Shown: positions 19,532-32,348, numbered from the stretch's first letter. The stretch is DNA of 64,000 bases from Nocardiopsis sp. ATB16-24 (GCF_030271535.1 NZ_JASCXJ010000009.1:62001-126000); one strand, 5' to 3'. The notes: a model not told the origin generated them from the letters alone. Numbers and translations: made by a program.

Positions 19532-22500
19532 TCAGTCACGTAGGGCGTCGTCGATGAGCGCGAACAACTCCTCCTTGGTGGCGGACTCCAGGTCCTCGTC
19601 CACGGCGCCCGCCCCGGAGCTTCGTGGAGAGATCCGGTCGAGCAGTCCGCGCAACCGTCGGGCGACGGCCTCACGGTCCAGTTCGGCGTCCCCGGCCTCG
19701 GCCAGGGCCGCCTCGATACCGTCGATGCGCGTCATCACGATCTGCTCGGTGTCACCGAACAGACGCTCCTCCAGGTGCCGGCCGAGCGCCGCGCACGTGG
19801 GGTGGGAGAAGGCCAGACCCGAGGGCAGTTTCAGCCCGGTGAGCGCGGAGAGTCGGTTGCGCAGGTCGACGGCGGTCACCGAGTCCATGCCCAGGTCCTT
19901 CAGTCCGCGGTCGATGTCGAGCACGTCGCCGGAGGCGTGGCCGAGGATCGCGGCCACGTGTTCGCACACGTGGTCGGTGAGGACCTTCCGGCGTTCGGCG
20001 CGCGTCAACCCGGACAGGCGCCTCTCCAGACCGCCCTCCGCGACTCCGCCGGGTCCGGACGTTCCGGTGCCGGTGAGGCCGAGGCTCGCGATGAACGGGC
20101 TGGGACGGTTGGCGGTGAAGGCGGTGCGGAACCGCGGCCAGTCCACGGCCGCGATCGCGATCGCGGCCAGGTCCCGGTCGAGCGTGTGCTCGAAGGCCGT
20201 GACGGCGACCTCGGGATCCATCTCCGGCAGGCCGTGGCGGCTCAGGAGCGCGGCGACCGCCTCGTCCTCGGCCATGCCACCGCCGGCCCAGGCCCCCCAC
20301 GCCACCGACGTGGCGGGAAGTCCGAGCGTGCGGCGGTGGTGCGCCAGCGCCTCGCAGAAGGCGTTGCCCGGAGCGTAGTTGCCCTGCCCGGACACACCGA
20401 AGACCGCGCCGACCGAGGAGAACAGCACGAAGGCCGACAGGTCCATGTCGCGGGTGAGTTCGTGCAGGTGCACCGCCCCGTCGGCCTTGGCACGCAGGGC
20501 CCGGGCCACCTGCTCGGGGGTCAACGAGTCGATCGCTCCGTCGTCCAGGGAGGCCGCCGTGTGCATGACGGCGCGGAGCGGGTACTCCCGCGGGATCGCC
20601 TCCAGGACTTCGGCCAGGGCCGTCCGGTCGGCGACGTCGCAGGCGGCGAACGTCACCCGGGCGCCCGCCGCCCGCAGTTCGGCCTCCAGTTCCCCGGCTC
20701 CGGGGGAGTCCGCACCGCGACGGCTCACCAGCAGCAGGTGCTCCGCGCCGCGACGTGCGAGCCATCGTGCCGTGTGCGCGCCCAGGGCTCCGGTTCCGCC
20801 CGTGATCAGGACCGTTCCGGTGGGCTCCCAGCGGCGTACGGCCCGTATCCGGCTCAAGGGCGCCCGTGCGAGCCGGCGCGCGAGGATCCGATCCGCGCGG
20901 ATCGCGAGCTGGTCCTCGCCCTCGGCACGTTCCCCCGTCAGGATCGAGGCCAGCGCCTCCCCCGCCCCCGGGGTGCTCACCCGGGGCAGGTCGACCAGAC
21001 CGCCCCAACGGTCCGTGTGCTCCTGCGCGGCGACCCGGCCCAGACCCCACACCAGCGCGGCCGACGGGTCGAAGAGTTCCTCCCCGGCGGTGACGGCCCC
21101 TCGTGTCACGCACCACAGGGGAGCGGTGATCCCGGCGTCGCCGAGGCCCTGAAGGAGTAGGACGGTGTCCGGATGTCCGGTGGTGCGGGTGGGCAAAGGC
21201 ACGTCCCCGGCCTCGTCGGCACCGGTCAGGGCCAGCGTCGAGACCACTCCGGCGACGGAGGCGACGCCTTGGCGGGCCTTGGCGACCAGGGCCGCCATGG
21301 ACGCGCGGTCGGGCGCCCCCGCGACGTCCACCGTCCGGACCTGGTGGCCGCGCGAGCCCAACGCCGCGACGCAGTCCAGGAGGGCGGGGTCCGTCGGACC
21401 GGAGCCGAACAGCAGCCAGGTACCGGGCGGCGTGGCGGAGGCGGCACCGCTTCCCACGGGCTCCCAGTCCTCCTTGTAGGACCATTCGTCCCAGGAGGCG
21501 GACTCCGTGCGGTCGGAGACGGCCGGCGTGGTCCCGATGGTGGACCCGTCACCTCCGCCCGGTCTCCAGAAGTACTGGTGCTGGAAGGCGTAAGTGGGCA
21601 GGTCCACCACGTTCCGCCGACCGCCGTACACCCGTTCCCAGTCGGGGGCGGCACCGTGCGCGTGGGCCTCCGCCAGGGAGGTCAGGAAACGGCGTGCGCC
21701 GCCCTCTCCCCGGCGGAGGGTGCCCAGGACCACGGTGTCGCGCACCTCCGACTCCTCGCAGGTCTCCTGAAGGGCGGAGGCGAGTACCGGGTGCGGGCCG
21801 ACCTCGACGAACATGTCGTGACCGTCCTGGAGGAGGGCGCGGGTCGCCCGGGCGAACTGGACCGGCTGGGAGAGGTTGCGGTACCAGTAGGCGGCGTCCA
21901 TCGGGGTGGAGTCCAGTCGGCCCCCGGTGAGGGTGGAGTACACGGGCACGTCCGGTCGTCTCGGGTCGATCCCGGCCAACGACGCGGTGAGGCGTTCGCG
22001 TAGGCGCTCCACGTGGGGGGTGTGCGAGGCGTAGTCCACCGCGATCATCCGCGCGTGGACCCCCTCGGCCTCGTAGCGCGCGACCAGGTCGCGCACCTGC
22101 GCGGTTCCACCCGCCACGACCGTGGAGAGGGGGCTGTTGACCACCGCCACGTGCACGTCCCCGCCCAGCGCGGCGACGCGTGCGCCGACCAGGTCGGCGG
22201 GCTGGGCGATCGAGGCCATCGCCCCGGTGCCCGACAGTTCGAGGATCGCCCGGCTGCGCAGCGCCACGACCTTCGCGGCGTCCTCCAGGGACAGTGCTCC
22301 GGCGACGCAGGCCGCGGCGATCTCGCCCTGGGAATGGCCGACCACGGCCGTCGGTCGCACCCCGTGGGCGATCCATGTCTCGGCGAGGGAGACCATCACG
22401 GCCCACAGGAGCGGTTGGACCACGTCCACGCGTTCCAGCGACGTCGCGTCCCCCTCCCGCAGCACCGAGGTCGGCGACCAGTCGACGTGGGGGGTCAACG

Positions 22501-24280
22501 CCTCCTCGCACTCGGCCATGCGTCGGGCGAACACCGGTGAGGACTCCATGAGTTCCACCGCCATGCCCTCCCACTGCCCGCCCTGGCCGGGGAAGACGAA
22601 GACGGGTCGTCGGTCGTTCCTCGCCACGCCGAGCACGACGTGGGGGTCGGGTCGCCCCTCGGCCACGGCGTCGAGGGCGCCGAGGCAGGCCTCCCGGTCG
22701 TCGGCGACGACGGCGGCCCGGTGCTCCAACGCGGAACGGGTGGTGGCCAGCGACCATCCGATGTCCGCGGGGTCGGCCTCGGGCCGGTCCCTCAGGTGGT
22801 CGCGCAGCCGTGCCGCCTGTGCGCGCAGGGCGGTGTCGCCGCGCGCCGAGAGCGTCCACCACCAGGGGCCCGGACCTGCGGGGCTCGGGGTGTCGTCGGC
22901 GGTGGTCTCCGCCGCCTGTTCGACGATGATGTGGGCGTTGGTCCCGCTCATCCCGAAGGAGGACACCGCGGCCCGCCTCGGGCGGTCCGTGCGCGGCCAG
23001 GGGCGTTCCTCCGACAGGAGCCGGACCGCCCCCGAGGACCAGTCCACGTGCGGGGTGGGCTCGTCGGCGTGCAGGGTGGGCGGCAACACCCCGTGTCGGA
23101 GGGCCAGCACCAGTTTGATCAGTCCCGCGACTCCGGCCGCGGCCTGGGTGTGGCCCACGTTGGACTTGAGCGATCCCAACCACAACGGCCGGTCCTCGGG
23201 CCGGTCCTGGCCGTAGGCGGTCAGCAGCGCCTGCGCCTCGATCGGATCTCCCAGTGTGGTGCCGGTGCCGTGCGCCTCCACCACGTCGACGCCCTCCGGG
23301 CCCAGGCCCGCGTCGGCCAGGGCCTTACGGATGACCCGCACCTGGGAGGGGCCGTTGGGTGCCGTCAGGCCGTTGGAGGCGCCGTCCTGGTTGACCGCGC
23401 CGCCCCGTATCACGGCGAGCACGCGGTGTCCGTTGCGGCGGGCGTCGGAGAGTCGTTCCAGGACGACCATGCCCGCGCCTTCGGCGAAACCGGCCCCGTC
23501 GGCGTCCGCCCCGAACGCCTTGCACCGGCCGTCCGGCGCCAACCCTCTCAGGTGGGTGAACTCGGTGAGCGGGCCCGGGGAGGACATGACCGTCGCGCCT
23601 CCCGCCAGCGCGAGTGAGCATTCGCCCGCGCGCAGGGCGCGCACGGCCAGGTGCACGGCCACGAGCGAGGAGGAGCAGGCGGTGTCCACCGTCATCGCCG
23701 GACCCGTGAGCCCCAGGGTGTAGGACAGGCGCCCCGAGGCGACGCTGAGCGCCGTCCCCGTCATCGCGAAACCGTCCTCGGGGGCCTCGGACAGTCGCGG
23801 GCCGTACTCGGGGGTCAGCGTGCCGACGTAGACGCCGGTGTCCGACCCCGCGAGCGAGGACGGGGCGATCCCGGACCGTTCCAGGGACTCCCAGGTGACT
23901 TCGAGCAGGAGGCGCTGCTGCGGGTCCATGGCCTCGGCCTCACGGGGGGAGATCCCGAAGAGATCGGGGTCGAAGTCACCCGCGGCGTGGAGGAAGGAGC
24001 CCTGGAGCATGGCCGAACGAGGAGTCCCCCCTCCTTCTCCGCGAAGCGCCGCGATGTCCCAGCCACGGTCGTCGGGCAAAGGGCCCACGGTCTCCCGCCC
24101 CTGGACGAGCAGGTCCCACAGCTCCTCGGGAGAGTGGACGCCTCCCGGCAGGCGGCAGCCCATTCCCACGATGGCGATCGGTTCGCGGGAGGCTCCCCGT
24201 GCGACGTCCTCCCGCAGCCGCGCGTTCTCCTTCAGCGCGGACCTGAGCGCCGCGACCAGTCTTTGGTCATCGGTAGTCAT
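19532..24280 (-). CDS. Type I PKS, module 2: KS-AT-KR-ACP
   Basis: A protein of 1582 residues. Domains in order: docking helix (1-33); KS (36-450, [22 protein letters not shown]); AT (560-860, PGQGGQW, GHSQGE and YASH, the classical methylmalonyl-CoA signature); structural and catalytic KR (about 1000-1340, GGTGALG, LDD motif, 'GNYAPGN' with the catalytic Tyr); ACP (1447-1515, GMDSV); C-terminal dimerisation and docking helices ending in '[18 protein letters not shown]'. With KR as the only reductive domain, the beta-carbon keeps a hydroxyl. LDD marks a B-type KR; the Pro two residues after the catalytic Tyr has been associated with methyl-epimerising B2 types. Start ATG at 24280 overlaps the previous PKS stop by 14 bp, so the two are translationally coupled. 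Confidence 0.95.
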   Translation of the reverse strand: MTTDDQRLVAALRSALKENARLREDVARGASREPIAIVGMGCRLPGGVHSPEELWDLLVQGRETVGPLPDDRGWDIAALRGEGGGTPRSAMLQGSFLHAAGDFDPDLFGISPREAEAMDPQQRLLLEVTWESLERSGIAPSSLAGSDTGVYVGTLTPEYGPRLSEAPEDGFAMTGTALSVASGRLSYTLGLTGPAMTVDTACSSSLVAVHLAVRALRAGECSLALAGGATVMSSPGPLTEFTHLRGLAPDGRCKAFGADADGAGFAEGAGMVVLERLSDARRNGHRVLAVIRGGAVNQDGASNGLTAPNGPSQVRVIRKALADAGLGPEGVDVVEAHGTGTTLGDPIEAQALLTAYGQDRPEDRPLWLGSLKSNVGHTQAAAGVAGLIKLVLALRHGVLPPTLHADEPTPHVDWSSGAVRLLSEERPWPRTDRPRRAAVSSFGMSGTNAHIIVEQAAETTADDTPSPAGPGPWWWTLSARGDTALRAQAARLRDHLRDRPEADPADIGWSLATTRSALEHRAAVVADDREACLGALDAVAEGRPDPHVVLGVARNDRRPVFVFPGQGGQWEGMAVELMESSPVFARRMAECEEALTPHVDWSPTSVLREGDATSLERVDVVQPLLWAVMVSLAETWIAHGVRPTAVVGHSQGEIAAACVAGALSLEDAAKVVALRSRAILELSGTGAMASIAQPADLVGARVAALGGDVHVAVVNSPLSTVVAGGTAQVRDLVARYEAEGVHARMIAVDYASHTPHVERLRERLTASLAGIDPRRPDVPVYSTLTGGRLDSTPMDAAYWYRNLSQPVQFARATRALLQDGHDMFVEVGPHPVLASALQETCEESEVRDTVVLGTLRRGEGGARRFLTSLAEAHAHGAAPDWERVYGGRRNVVDLPTYAFQHQYFWRPGGGDGSTIGTTPAVSDRTESASWDEWSYKEDWEPVGSGAASATPPGTWLLFGSGPTDPALLDCVAALGSRGHQVRTVDVAGAPDRASMAALVAKARQGVASVAGVVSTLALTGADEAGDVPLPTRTTGHPDTVLLLQGLGDAGITAPLWCVTRGAVTAGEELFDPSAALVWGLGRVAAQEHTDRWGGLVDLPRVSTPGAGEALASILTGERAEGEDQLAIRADRILARRLARAPLSRIRAVRRWEPTGTVLITGGTGALGAHTARWLARRGAEHLLLVSRRGADSPGAGELEAELRAAGARVTFAACDVADRTALAEVLEAIPREYPLRAVMHTAASLDDGAIDSLTPEQVARALRAKADGAVHLHELTRDMDLSAFVLFSSVGAVFGVSGQGNYAPGNAFCEALAHHRRTLGLPATSVAWGAWAGGGMAEDEAVAALLSRHGLPEMDPEVAVTAFEHTLDRDLAAIAIAAVDWPRFRTAFTANRPSPFIASLGLTGTGTSGPGGVAEGGLERRLSGLTRAERRKVLTDHVCEHVAAILGHASGDVLDIDRGLKDLGMDSVTAVDLRNRLSALTGLKLPSGLAFSHPTCAALGRHLEERLFGDTEQIVMTRIDGIEAALAEAGDAELDREAVARRLRGLLDRISPRSSGAGAVDEDLESATKEELFALIDDALRD

Positions 24281-27200
24281 CTGCCGTCTCCTGTCCACGT
24301 GGGGATGTGTGTTCCTCGCCGCGCAGGGCGAGGTTCACCAGATCCTCGACGTCCATCGCGTCGATGTCGCTCTCCTGGACTCCCGCGCCCTCGGTGAAGG
24401 CGTCCGTGTCGTTCGCGGGACCGGTGTGTTCCGGATCGGGGGTCGTCGGCTGTTCGGGGGCCAGCAGGCCGGCCAGGAGGAGGGCCAGTGCCCGGGGGGT
24501 CGGATGGTCGAAGACGGCGGTCGCCGGAACCCTGACACCGACGCGCGCGCTGAGCCGGTTGCGCAGTTCCAGTCCGGTGAGCGAGTCCAGACCCAGTTCG
24601 CTGAAGGGAAGGTCGGGGTCCACCCGGGAGGGTCCCTCGTCGGGGCCGTACCCCAGGACCACGGCGGTGTGGGCGCGGACCTCGGTGAGCAGGGCCCTGT
24701 CCCGTTCGTCCTCGGACAGTCCGGTGAACCGCTCCGTGACGATCTCCGCCGGGGCTCCCGGGGCTTCGGAGAGGGACCGTGCGCCCTGCTCCGCCGATCC
24801 GCGCAGGATTTCGGTGCCGAGGCCCTCCGCGTCGAACAGGGCGGGGACGCCGTGGGACATGTCCCACAACAGAGCGGTGTCCATGTGCCGCAGCGCCTCT
24901 CCCGTGGGCATCGGGAGCAGGCCCACCCGGCCGAGCACGCCGAGGTCGGTTCCGTCCAGGTGCCCGGTCATGCCGCTGGCCTCGCCCCACAGGCCCCACG
25001 CCAGCGAGGTGGCGGGCAGCCCCTGTTCGCGGCGCCGGTGGGCCAACGCGTCACAGAAGACGTTGGCCGCCGCGTAGTTGGCCTGCCCCGGCGTGCCCAG
25101 GACACCGGCGACCGAGGAGAACAGTACGAACGCCCCCAGTTCCGTCTCCCGGGTCAGTTCGTGCAGGTTCCAGGCGGCGTCGACCTTGGGCCTCAGCACC
25201 CTGTCGACCTGTTCGTCGGTGAGCGAGGTGACGGTGGCGTCGTCGAGCACGCCGGCGGTGTGCACCACCGCGCGAAGGGGGCGATCTCCGGGAATCGCGC
25301 TGAGTGCCTCCTCCAGTGCCTTCCTGTCCGCGGCGTCGCAGGCGACCACCTCCACCCGGGCTCCGAGCGCCTCCAGTTCGGCGGTCCGTGCCTCCTGGCC
25401 TTCGGTCTCGGGGCCGCTCCGGCTGAGGAGCAGCAGGTCGCGCACTCCGTAGCCGGTGACCAGGTGGCGTGCCACCCGGTGCCCGAGGGTGCCCGTGCCT
25501 CCCGTGACCAGGGTCGTGCCCTCTTGGGGGAAGGGCGTCGGAACGGTCAGGACGAGTTTTCCGATGTTGTCACCGCGTTGGAGGGAGCGCAGCGCGTCCT
25601 TGGCGTCGCGGAGGTCGTGGACGGTGATCGGAAGATGGCGGAGGACGCCGGTGGAGAACAGTTCCATGACGCGTCCCAGCATCTGTCCGATCCGGTCGGC
25701 GGAGACGTCCGTCAACTTGAACGCCTCGTAGCCACGACCTGGAAAGGCCTCGGCGACCTCTTCTTGGCTACGGACATCGGTCAGCCCCATCTCCACGAAG
25801 CGACCCCCGGGGCCCGCTCCGTCCTGGGGCGAGCGCAGCAGACGCAGCGACGCGTCCACGAACTCCCCGGTCAGCGAGTTGAGGACCACGTCCATACCGC
25901 GCCCGTCGTTGGCGGCGCGCAGGCGCTGCTCGAACTCCAGGTTCCGGGAGGAGGACAGCCGTTCCTCATCGAGTCCGTACTCCGCCAGCCTCGCCCACTT
26001 GTGCGGGCTCGCGGTGCCGAACACCTGGGCCCCCATGTGCCGGGCGAGCTGCACGGCCGCCGTACCGACGCCTCCCGCCGCGGCGTGCACCAGGACGCTC
26101 TCCCCCGGGCGTACCGCGGCCAGGTCCACCAGTCCGTAGTAGGCGGTCAGGAAGGCGACGGGGACCGCGGCGGCCTGCTCGAAGGTCCACCCGTCGGGGA
26201 TGCGGGCGAGCTTGCGGCCGTCGGCGACCGCGATCGGGCCGAAGGAACCGTCGAACATGCCGGTCACGCGGTCGCCCGGCACCAAGCCCTCGACTTCCGA
26301 GCCGGTTTCCACGATGATTCCGGAACCTTCGAAGCCGATACCGCTCTCTCCCTCGACCATGCCGAGAGCGACCACCACGTCCTTGAAGTTCACACCGGCC
26401 GCCCGCACGGCCACCCGTACCTCGTCGGGGCCGAGGGGGGCGCCCGCCTCTGGCGCGGGAAGAAGCTCCAGGTTCTCCAGCGAACCGGGATCCCGGGTGT
26501 CCATCCGCCACAGAGCCCCGGGAGGGGTCAGTTCCTGGTCGGCTCCCGCCTCGGTCAGGCGAGGCACCAGGACCGTTCCCGCGCGTAGTGCCACCTGCGG
26601 CTCGTCGAGCCCTACCGCGGCGGTCAGTATCCGGTGGGAGTCCTCCGAACCGTCGGAGTCCACCAGGACGAGGCGGCCGGGATGCTCCCGCTGCGCCGAA
26701 CGCAGCAGTCCCCACACCGGGGAGGCCGCCAGTCCGGCGAGGGGCGCTCCGGGGTCGGCGGGCACGGCCCGCCAGGTCACCACGACCAGCCGCGCGTGCG
26801 CGAACCTCTCCTCGGTGAGCCAGGTGCGCACGGCCTCCAGAACCGCTTCGAGCCCCTCGCGGACGGCCTGGGGTGGCGGGGTCGCCTCCGCGTAGACCGC
26901 GGTGGGCGGCAGTTCGGTGTAGACGGTCGACGGCACGGGGCCGTCCGGGTCGAGGGAGTCGAGGTCGGGCAGGCCGGTGGGCACCTCCGTCGCGGGGTCG
27001 GCGACCGGTACCCTCTCCCACACCATCTCGTACAGTCCGGGCGACTCGGAGGAGTCGCGTTCGGGCAACGACCGCCCGTCCAGAGGGCGCATCACCAGTT
27101 CGTCCACGGACACGGCGGGAACCCCTCGTTCGTCCGTGGCCAGGAGGCGGTAGCGGTCGGCCCCCAGTTCGATGATCCGCGCCCGCAGCGTCCGGGGGGT

Positions 27201-30200
27201 CTCTCCGTCCTGCCGGGAGGCGACGCGCACGCCGGACCAGGAGAAGGGCACCAGAAGGCGCTGCCGGTCGGTACCGTGCGCGAGCACCGCGTGCAACAGG
27301 GAGTCGACCAGAGCGGGATGGGGGCCGTGGAAGGGGCCACCGGCGCGCGGCGCCTGAGGAAGTTCCACCTCCGCCAGGAGTTCTCCGTCACGACGCCAGA
27401 CCGAGCGCAGGCCACGGAACATCGGACCGTAGGTGTAGCCACGACCGTCCAACAGGGCGTAGTCGGCGGCCGTGTCCACCGGTTCGGCGTCCTGGGGGGG
27501 CCACGCTCGCGGTGTCCGCTCCGCCGTGGTCGAGTGCCCGGCCTCGATGACTCCCGAGGCGTGGCGGGTCCACGGGGCGGTGTCATCCCCCTCGGGACGG
27601 GCGTGCACGTGCACCTCGCGACGGCCCTCGTCGTCACGTGTCCCCACGGTGACCTGGAGCTGGGCGCCCCCGGACAGCACCAGTGGCGCTTCCAGAACCA
27701 GATCTCCCACCACGGAGCCTCCGCTGCGGGCCGCGGCGTGGGCCGCCATCTCCACCATGGCGGTCCCGGGTACGACGATCCGTCCCCACAGTCCGTGGTC
27801 GCGCACCCACGGGTGGTCGGCCGGGCTGATCCGGCCGCTGAACACGGTCCGTCCGTCGGCAAGGGACAGGGCCTCGCCCAGCAGGGGGCGGGCTGTCACG
27901 GGCGCGGACACCCGCGTCACGGGTTCCACCCAGTGGCGGCGGCGTTGGAAGGGGTCCTCCGGCACGATGACGGGAGCGCCCTCGTCGGCCACACCCTCCA
28001 GCACCACGTGTGCGTTGGTACCGCTGATACCGAAGGAGGACACCGCGGCTCGGCGCGGACGTCCCGTGTCCGGCCACGGTTCCGCCTCACGGAGTACCCG
28101 TACGCCGCTGTCCTCCCATGCGACCTTGTCCGTGGGCTGGTCCACGTGCAGCGTCCTGGGCAGTCGGCCGTGCCGCAGTGCCTCCACCGTCTTGATCACT
28201 CCGGCGACACCGGCCGCCGCCTGAGCGTGTCCGATGTTGGACTTGAGCGAACCCAGCCTCAGCGCCTCATGGGAGGTTTCGCGCGCCTGGCCGTAGACCG
28301 AGATCAGGGCCTTGGCCTCGATCGGATCACCCAGTCGGGTGCCGGTACCGTGCGCCTCCACGGCGTCGACCTCGCCTGGCCCGATGCCGGCCGATGCCAG
28401 GGCCTGGCGGATCACTCGCTCCTGGGCCTCCCGGCTGGGCGCGGTCAGTCCGTTGCTGGCGCCGTCGGAGTTGACCGCGCTGCCCTTGATCAGCGCCAGG
28501 ACCGGGCGCCCGGCGCGACGGGCGCGTGAGGCGCGCTCCAGTAGGAGCACGCCCACCCCCTCCGCCCAGGCGGTACCGTCGGCCTGCGCGCCGAAGGCAC
28601 GGCACCGCCCGTCCGGGGAAAGGCCACGTTGGGCGGCGAACTCCAGGAACATGCCGGGAGTGGCCATGACGGTGGCGCCCCCTGCCAACGCCATCTCGCA
28701 CTCCCCACGCCGGATGGCCTCGGCGGCCTGGTGCAGGGCGACGAGCGAGGACGAACAGGCGGTGTCGATGGTCAGCGCCGGGCCACGCAGGCCCAGGACA
28801 TAGGCGATGCGGCCCGAGGCCACGCTCAGCGTGCTGCCCGTGAGGCGGTAACCGCCGTCATTGCCCGTGCCCTGGTCGGCCAGGCGCGGCCCGTACTCGG
28901 TGGGCATGGCTCCGACGAACACGCCGACCTGCCGTTCACGCAGCTCCTCCGTGCTCATCCCGGCACGTTGGACCGCCTCCCAGGTGGTCTCCAACAGCAG
29001 CCGCTGCTGGGGGTCCATGGCGTCGGCCTCGCGAGGGCTGATACCGAAGAACGCGGCGTCGAACATGTCCGCGTCGTACAAGAACCCGCCCGAGCGCGTG
29101 TAGGTGCGTCCCGGGGTGCCCGGTTCAGGGTGGTAGAGGTTCTCCAGGTCCCATCCACGGTTGTCGGGGAAGTCTCCGATGGCGTCCACTCCCTCGTCGA
29201 CGAGCCGCCACAGCTGCTCGGGGGAGCGCACTCCGCCCGGCAGACGGCAGGCCATCGCGGTGATGGCGATCGGGTCGTCGTGGGGCGTCGATGCCGTGGG
29301 GGCAGGGACCGCGGGGGCGGAGGGAGCGGACACGGGTGTGGGGGCCGTGGCCGGAGTGGAGGGGACGGTAGCGGCCCCCGACACCTCTTCTCCCAGTTCT
29401 CCGACGAGGAATTCCGCGAGTGCGGCGGGAGTGGGCAGGTCGAACAGGACGGTGTCCTCCAGCCGAACCCCCGTCTCCCGAAAAAGCGCACGCCCGAGCT
29501 GAAGCAGCATCATCGAGTCGAATCCCAGGTCACGGAAGGCGCGACGCTCGTCCAAGGCGTTCAGGGACGCCCGTCCGAGTATGCGCGCCGTGAGTGTGTG
29601 GACCAGTTCCCTGGTACCGGTCTCTGAGATGGACCTGGCTGTGCTCCCGGTCTCCTCCCGAGTAACGTCTGCGAAGTGCACCGGAGTCGTGTCCGGCCAG
29701 AACCTGGAGCGTTGGAAGGCGTAGGTGGGAAGGTCGATCCGGCGTGCGCCGCTCCCGTGGAAGAGCGCGCCCCAGTCGACGTCCGTCCCCGAGGTGAACG
29801 CCTGGGCCGCCGCCGTCAGCAACTGAGCCTGGTCACCACGTTCCCGGCGGAGCGTCTCCAGCACCGTGCCCTCGGTCTCAGACTCCTCCAGCGTGCGCTC
29901 GATCCCGAAGGAGAGCACGGGATGGGGGCCGACCTCGACGAAGGTCGTGTGTCCGGCGGCGATGGCCGCCTCCGTGGCCTCGACGAAGCGCACCGTACTG
30001 CTGAGGTTCCGGTACCAGTAACGGGCGTCCATGAGCGGGCCGTCCCCGGTCAGCGGTTCTCCCGTCAGGGTCGAGAAGAACGGCACCTGCGGGGGCCTCG
30101 GAGTGATCTGCGCCAACTGGTCGAGCAGTTCCTCACGGATGCGCTCGACATGGGCGGAGTGGGAGGCGTAGTCCACGTCGATCAGGGCACCGTGGACCCC

Positions 30201-32348
30201 GTTGTCGAGGCAGTGCTCCACGGCACGGCGTACCGCTTCGGCTCCGCCGGAGACCACGACCGAGTCCGGGCCGTTGACCGCCGCCAGGTACAGGTCCTCC
30301 GTGCCCGCGACGTACTCCTGTGCCCTGTCCCGACTCAGGCCGAGTGAGGCCATGCCCCCGGTTCCGGCAAGGGAGACCAGCGCCCGACTGCGCAGCGCCA
30401 CCACCTTGGCGGCGTCGTCGAGGGAGAGCGCCCCGGCCACGCACGCGGCGGCGATCTCGCCTTGGGAGTGGCCGATCACCGCGGCGGGCCGCACACCCAG
30501 TTCCGACCACACCCTCGCCAAGGAGACCATCACGGCCCACAGAACCGGCTGGACCACGTCGACCCGGGCGCCAGGACCGACATAGGGAGGCGCACCGGGC
30601 TCACCCCGCAAGACCTTGACGAGCGACCAGTCCACGTAGGCGTCCAGTGCCCGCTCGCACTCCAGCAGCCTCTTGGTGAACACCTGGGCCAAGGGACCCG
30701 AACCGTCCAGGAGGTCCCGGACCATACCCGCCCACTGTCCGCCCTGACCGGGGAAGACCAGGACCGGTCCCCTCCGTTCCCGGTCGTCCTCGGGCAGGGG
30801 AACGGACGAGGGGCGCACGGACTCCAACTCCTGGGCCCCGCTGTCACCCGAAGCGAGGATCACCGCGCGGTGCTCGAACACCGCGCGAGTGGTGGCCAGC
30901 GAGAACCCCACATCCTGGGCGCTCAACCCCGGACGCGCCGAAACGAAGGCGTGCAGTGCCGCGGCCTGCGCGCGCAGCGCCGCCTCCGAGCGCGCGGAGA
31001 GCACCCAGGGCACGGGGTCCAGCGTGCTCTCCCCCGTGCTCGGCTCCGTCTTCTCGGGTTGCCGGAGAGGAGGCGGTCCGAGCACCAGATGGCAGTTCGT
31101 CCCTCCCATCCCGAAGGAGGAGACCCCCGCCAACGGGGCGTCCGCGGGCCAGGGCTCGCGTGTGGTCTGCGGAGAAAGTCCCCACCGTTCCAGGTCGATG
31201 TCGGGATGGGGAGAAGCGAAGTTCCGGGTCGGAGGCAGTTGTCCGTGGGACAGGCTCAACACCGCCTTGACGAACCCCGCGATACCGGCGGCGCCCTCCA
31301 GGTGGCCGATGTTGGTCTTGACCGATCCCACCTTCAGTGGTTCTTCGCGTCCGGCCGCGAAGACCGTGCCGAGTGCCTCGGCCTCGACGGGATCTCCCGC
31401 GGGCGTACCTGTACCGTGCAGTTCGACGTAGCCCACCTGAGCCGGGTCGGCGGCGGCCTGCCGGTACGCGGCTCGCAACACCTCCTCCTGGCCCGCCACC
31501 TCCGGCCGTGCGAGGTAGGAGGTCCGCCCCGAGTTGTTGACCGCGCCCCCTCGCAGGACGGCGTGGATCCGGTCACCGTCGGCCAGTGCCCGGTCCAAGG
31601 GCTTGAGCACGACCACGGCTCCGCCCTCGCCTCTCACGTAGCCGTTGGCACGGGCATCGAAGGTGTAGCAGCGTGCGTCCGGTGAGAGCCCGCCGAAATG
31701 GGCGACGCTCTCGGTGCTCTCCGGGGAGAGGATGAGGTTGACTCCGCCCGCGAGGGCGATCCCGCACTCGCCCCTGCGCAGGCTCTCCATCGCCATGTAC
31801 ACGCTGACCAGCGACGAGGACTGGCCGCTGTCCACGGTCAGGCTGGGACCGGACAGACCCAGTGTGTAGGAGACCCGGTTGGCGATCATGCCGCGTTGGG
31901 TCCCGGTCAGCGTGTGGTGGGTGATGCCGCCGTGACCGCCACGTTGCTGGAGCGTCGCGTAGTCGGAGGCGATCGCACCGGTGAACACCCCCGTGTCGGA
32001 GCCGCGTAGGGACTCGGGAGAGGTCCGGGCGTTCTCCAGGGCCTCCCAGCTCAGTTCGAGCATGATCCGCTGCTGGGGGTCCATGGCCATGGCCTCACGC
32101 GGTGAGACACCGAAGAAGGAGGCGTCGAAGTCCTCGGCCCGGTCCAGGTAACCGCCCCAATGACGGTCGCGCTCAGGAGAGACCGTACCCAGGCGTTCGG
32201 GCGGCGCGGTGATGGACTCGCGTGCCTCGCAGAGCAGTCTCCAGAAGGCGTCGGGGGTCGAGGCTCCGGGAAGCCGGCAGGAGACCCCCACCACGGCGAC
32301 GGGAGCGCCGGATTCCCCCTGGCCGCCGTACGCATGGTCACTGCTCAA
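24267..32348 (-). CDS. Type I PKS, loading module and AT-less module 1: KSQ-AT-ACP-KS-DH-ER-KR-ACP
   Basis: A protein of 2693 residues. Loading module: KSQ (14-435) with Gln176 in place of the active-site Cys (VDSGQSSS), AT (528-830; PGQGGQW, GHSQGE, YASH: methylmalonyl type) and ACP (Ser945 in GFDSM). Such KSQ modules decarboxylate the loaded malonyl unit, here giving a propionyl starter. Module 1: KS (1024-1450, normal DTACSSS), then directly the end of a post-AT linker ('[12 protein letters not shown]'), DH (1484-1757; '[10 protein letters not shown]', DSLLH), ER (1970-2263; '[12 protein letters not shown]'), KR (2268-2454; LDD, Tyr/Asn kept), ACP (2553-2627, GLDSL) and a C-terminal docking segment. 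No AT lies between KS and DH; only about a dozen residues separate them. The start is TTG at 32348 with GGAGGG six bases upstream. First gene of the PKS operon. Confidence 0.95.
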   Translation of the reverse strand: MSSDHAYGGQGESGAPVAVVGVSCRLPGASTPDAFWRLLCEARESITAPPERLGTVSPERDRHWGGYLDRAEDFDASFFGVSPREAMAMDPQQRIMLELSWEALENARTSPESLRGSDTGVFTGAIASDYATLQQRGGHGGITHHTLTGTQRGMIANRVSYTLGLSGPSLTVDSGQSSSLVSVYMAMESLRRGECGIALAGGVNLILSPESTESVAHFGGLSPDARCYTFDARANGYVRGEGGAVVVLKPLDRALADGDRIHAVLRGGAVNNSGRTSYLARPEVAGQEEVLRAAYRQAAADPAQVGYVELHGTGTPAGDPVEAEALGTVFAAGREEPLKVGSVKTNIGHLEGAAGIAGFVKAVLSLSHGQLPPTRNFASPHPDIDLERWGLSPQTTREPWPADAPLAGVSSFGMGGTNCHLVLGPPPLRQPEKTEPSTGESTLDPVPWVLSARSEAALRAQAAALHAFVSARPGLSAQDVGFSLATTRAVFEHRAVILASGDSGAQELESVRPSSVPLPEDDRERRGPVLVFPGQGGQWAGMVRDLLDGSGPLAQVFTKRLLECERALDAYVDWSLVKVLRGEPGAPPYVGPGARVDVVQPVLWAVMVSLARVWSELGVRPAAVIGHSQGEIAAACVAGALSLDDAAKVVALRSRALVSLAGTGGMASLGLSRDRAQEYVAGTEDLYLAAVNGPDSVVVSGGAEAVRRAVEHCLDNGVHGALIDVDYASHSAHVERIREELLDQLAQITPRPPQVPFFSTLTGEPLTGDGPLMDARYWYRNLSSTVRFVEATEAAIAAGHTTFVEVGPHPVLSFGIERTLEESETEGTVLETLRRERGDQAQLLTAAAQAFTSGTDVDWGALFHGSGARRIDLPTYAFQRSRFWPDTTPVHFADVTREETGSTARSISETGTRELVHTLTARILGRASLNALDERRAFRDLGFDSMMLLQLGRALFRETGVRLEDTVLFDLPTPAALAEFLVGELGEEVSGAATVPSTPATAPTPVSAPSAPAVPAPTASTPHDDPIAITAMACRLPGGVRSPEQLWRLVDEGVDAIGDFPDNRGWDLENLYHPEPGTPGRTYTRSGGFLYDADMFDAAFFGISPREADAMDPQQRLLLETTWEAVQRAGMSTEELRERQVGVFVGAMPTEYGPRLADQGTGNDGGYRLTGSTLSVASGRIAYVLGLRGPALTIDTACSSSLVALHQAAEAIRRGECEMALAGGATVMATPGMFLEFAAQRGLSPDGRCRAFGAQADGTAWAEGVGVLLLERASRARRAGRPVLALIKGSAVNSDGASNGLTAPSREAQERVIRQALASAGIGPGEVDAVEAHGTGTRLGDPIEAKALISVYGQARETSHEALRLGSLKSNIGHAQAAAGVAGVIKTVEALRHGRLPRTLHVDQPTDKVAWEDSGVRVLREAEPWPDTGRPRRAAVSSFGISGTNAHVVLEGVADEGAPVIVPEDPFQRRRHWVEPVTRVSAPVTARPLLGEALSLADGRTVFSGRISPADHPWVRDHGLWGRIVVPGTAMVEMAAHAAARSGGSVVGDLVLEAPLVLSGGAQLQVTVGTRDDEGRREVHVHARPEGDDTAPWTRHASGVIEAGHSTTAERTPRAWPPQDAEPVDTAADYALLDGRGYTYGPMFRGLRSVWRRDGELLAEVELPQAPRAGGPFHGPHPALVDSLLHAVLAHGTDRQRLLVPFSWSGVRVASRQDGETPRTLRARIIELGADRYRLLATDERGVPAVSVDELVMRPLDGRSLPERDSSESPGLYEMVWERVPVADPATEVPTGLPDLDSLDPDGPVPSTVYTELPPTAVYAEATPPPQAVREGLEAVLEAVRTWLTEERFAHARLVVVTWRAVPADPGAPLAGLAASPVWGLLRSAQREHPGRLVLVDSDGSEDSHRILTAAVGLDEPQVALRAGTVLVPRLTEAGADQELTPPGALWRMDTRDPGSLENLELLPAPEAGAPLGPDEVRVAVRAAGVNFKDVVVALGMVEGESGIGFEGSGIIVETGSEVEGLVPGDRVTGMFDGSFGPIAVADGRKLARIPDGWTFEQAAAVPVAFLTAYYGLVDLAAVRPGESVLVHAAAGGVGTAAVQLARHMGAQVFGTASPHKWARLAEYGLDEERLSSSRNLEFEQRLRAANDGRGMDVVLNSLTGEFVDASLRLLRSPQDGAGPGGRFVEMGLTDVRSQEEVAEAFPGRGYEAFKLTDVSADRIGQMLGRVMELFSTGVLRHLPITVHDLRDAKDALRSLQRGDNIGKLVLTVPTPFPQEGTTLVTGGTGTLGHRVARHLVTGYGVRDLLLLSRSGPETEGQEARTAELEALGARVEVVACDAADRKALEEALSAIPGDRPLRAVVHTAGVLDDATVTSLTDEQVDRVLRPKVDAAWNLHELTRETELGAFVLFSSVAGVLGTPGQANYAAANVFCDALAHRRREQGLPATSLAWGLWGEASGMTGHLDGTDLGVLGRVGLLPMPTGEALRHMDTALLWDMSHGVPALFDAEGLGTEILRGSAEQGARSLSEAPGAPAEIVTERFTGLSEDERDRALLTEVRAHTAVVLGYGPDEGPSRVDPDLPFSELGLDSLTGLELRNRLSARVGVRVPATAVFDHPTPRALALLLAGLLAPEQPTTPDPEHTGPANDTDAFTEGAGVQESDIDAMDVEDLVNLALRGEEHTSPRGQETADDYR

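Noticed and set aside
17341..19557. Long plus-strand open frames across the PKS genes
   Set aside because: Antisense shadows of high-GC KS and AT coding sequence; no domain signatures.
31821..31823. Loss of the KS catalytic Cys read as an inactivating mutation
   Set aside because: Gln at this site in a first-position KS followed by AT-ACP is the known KSQ loading architecture.
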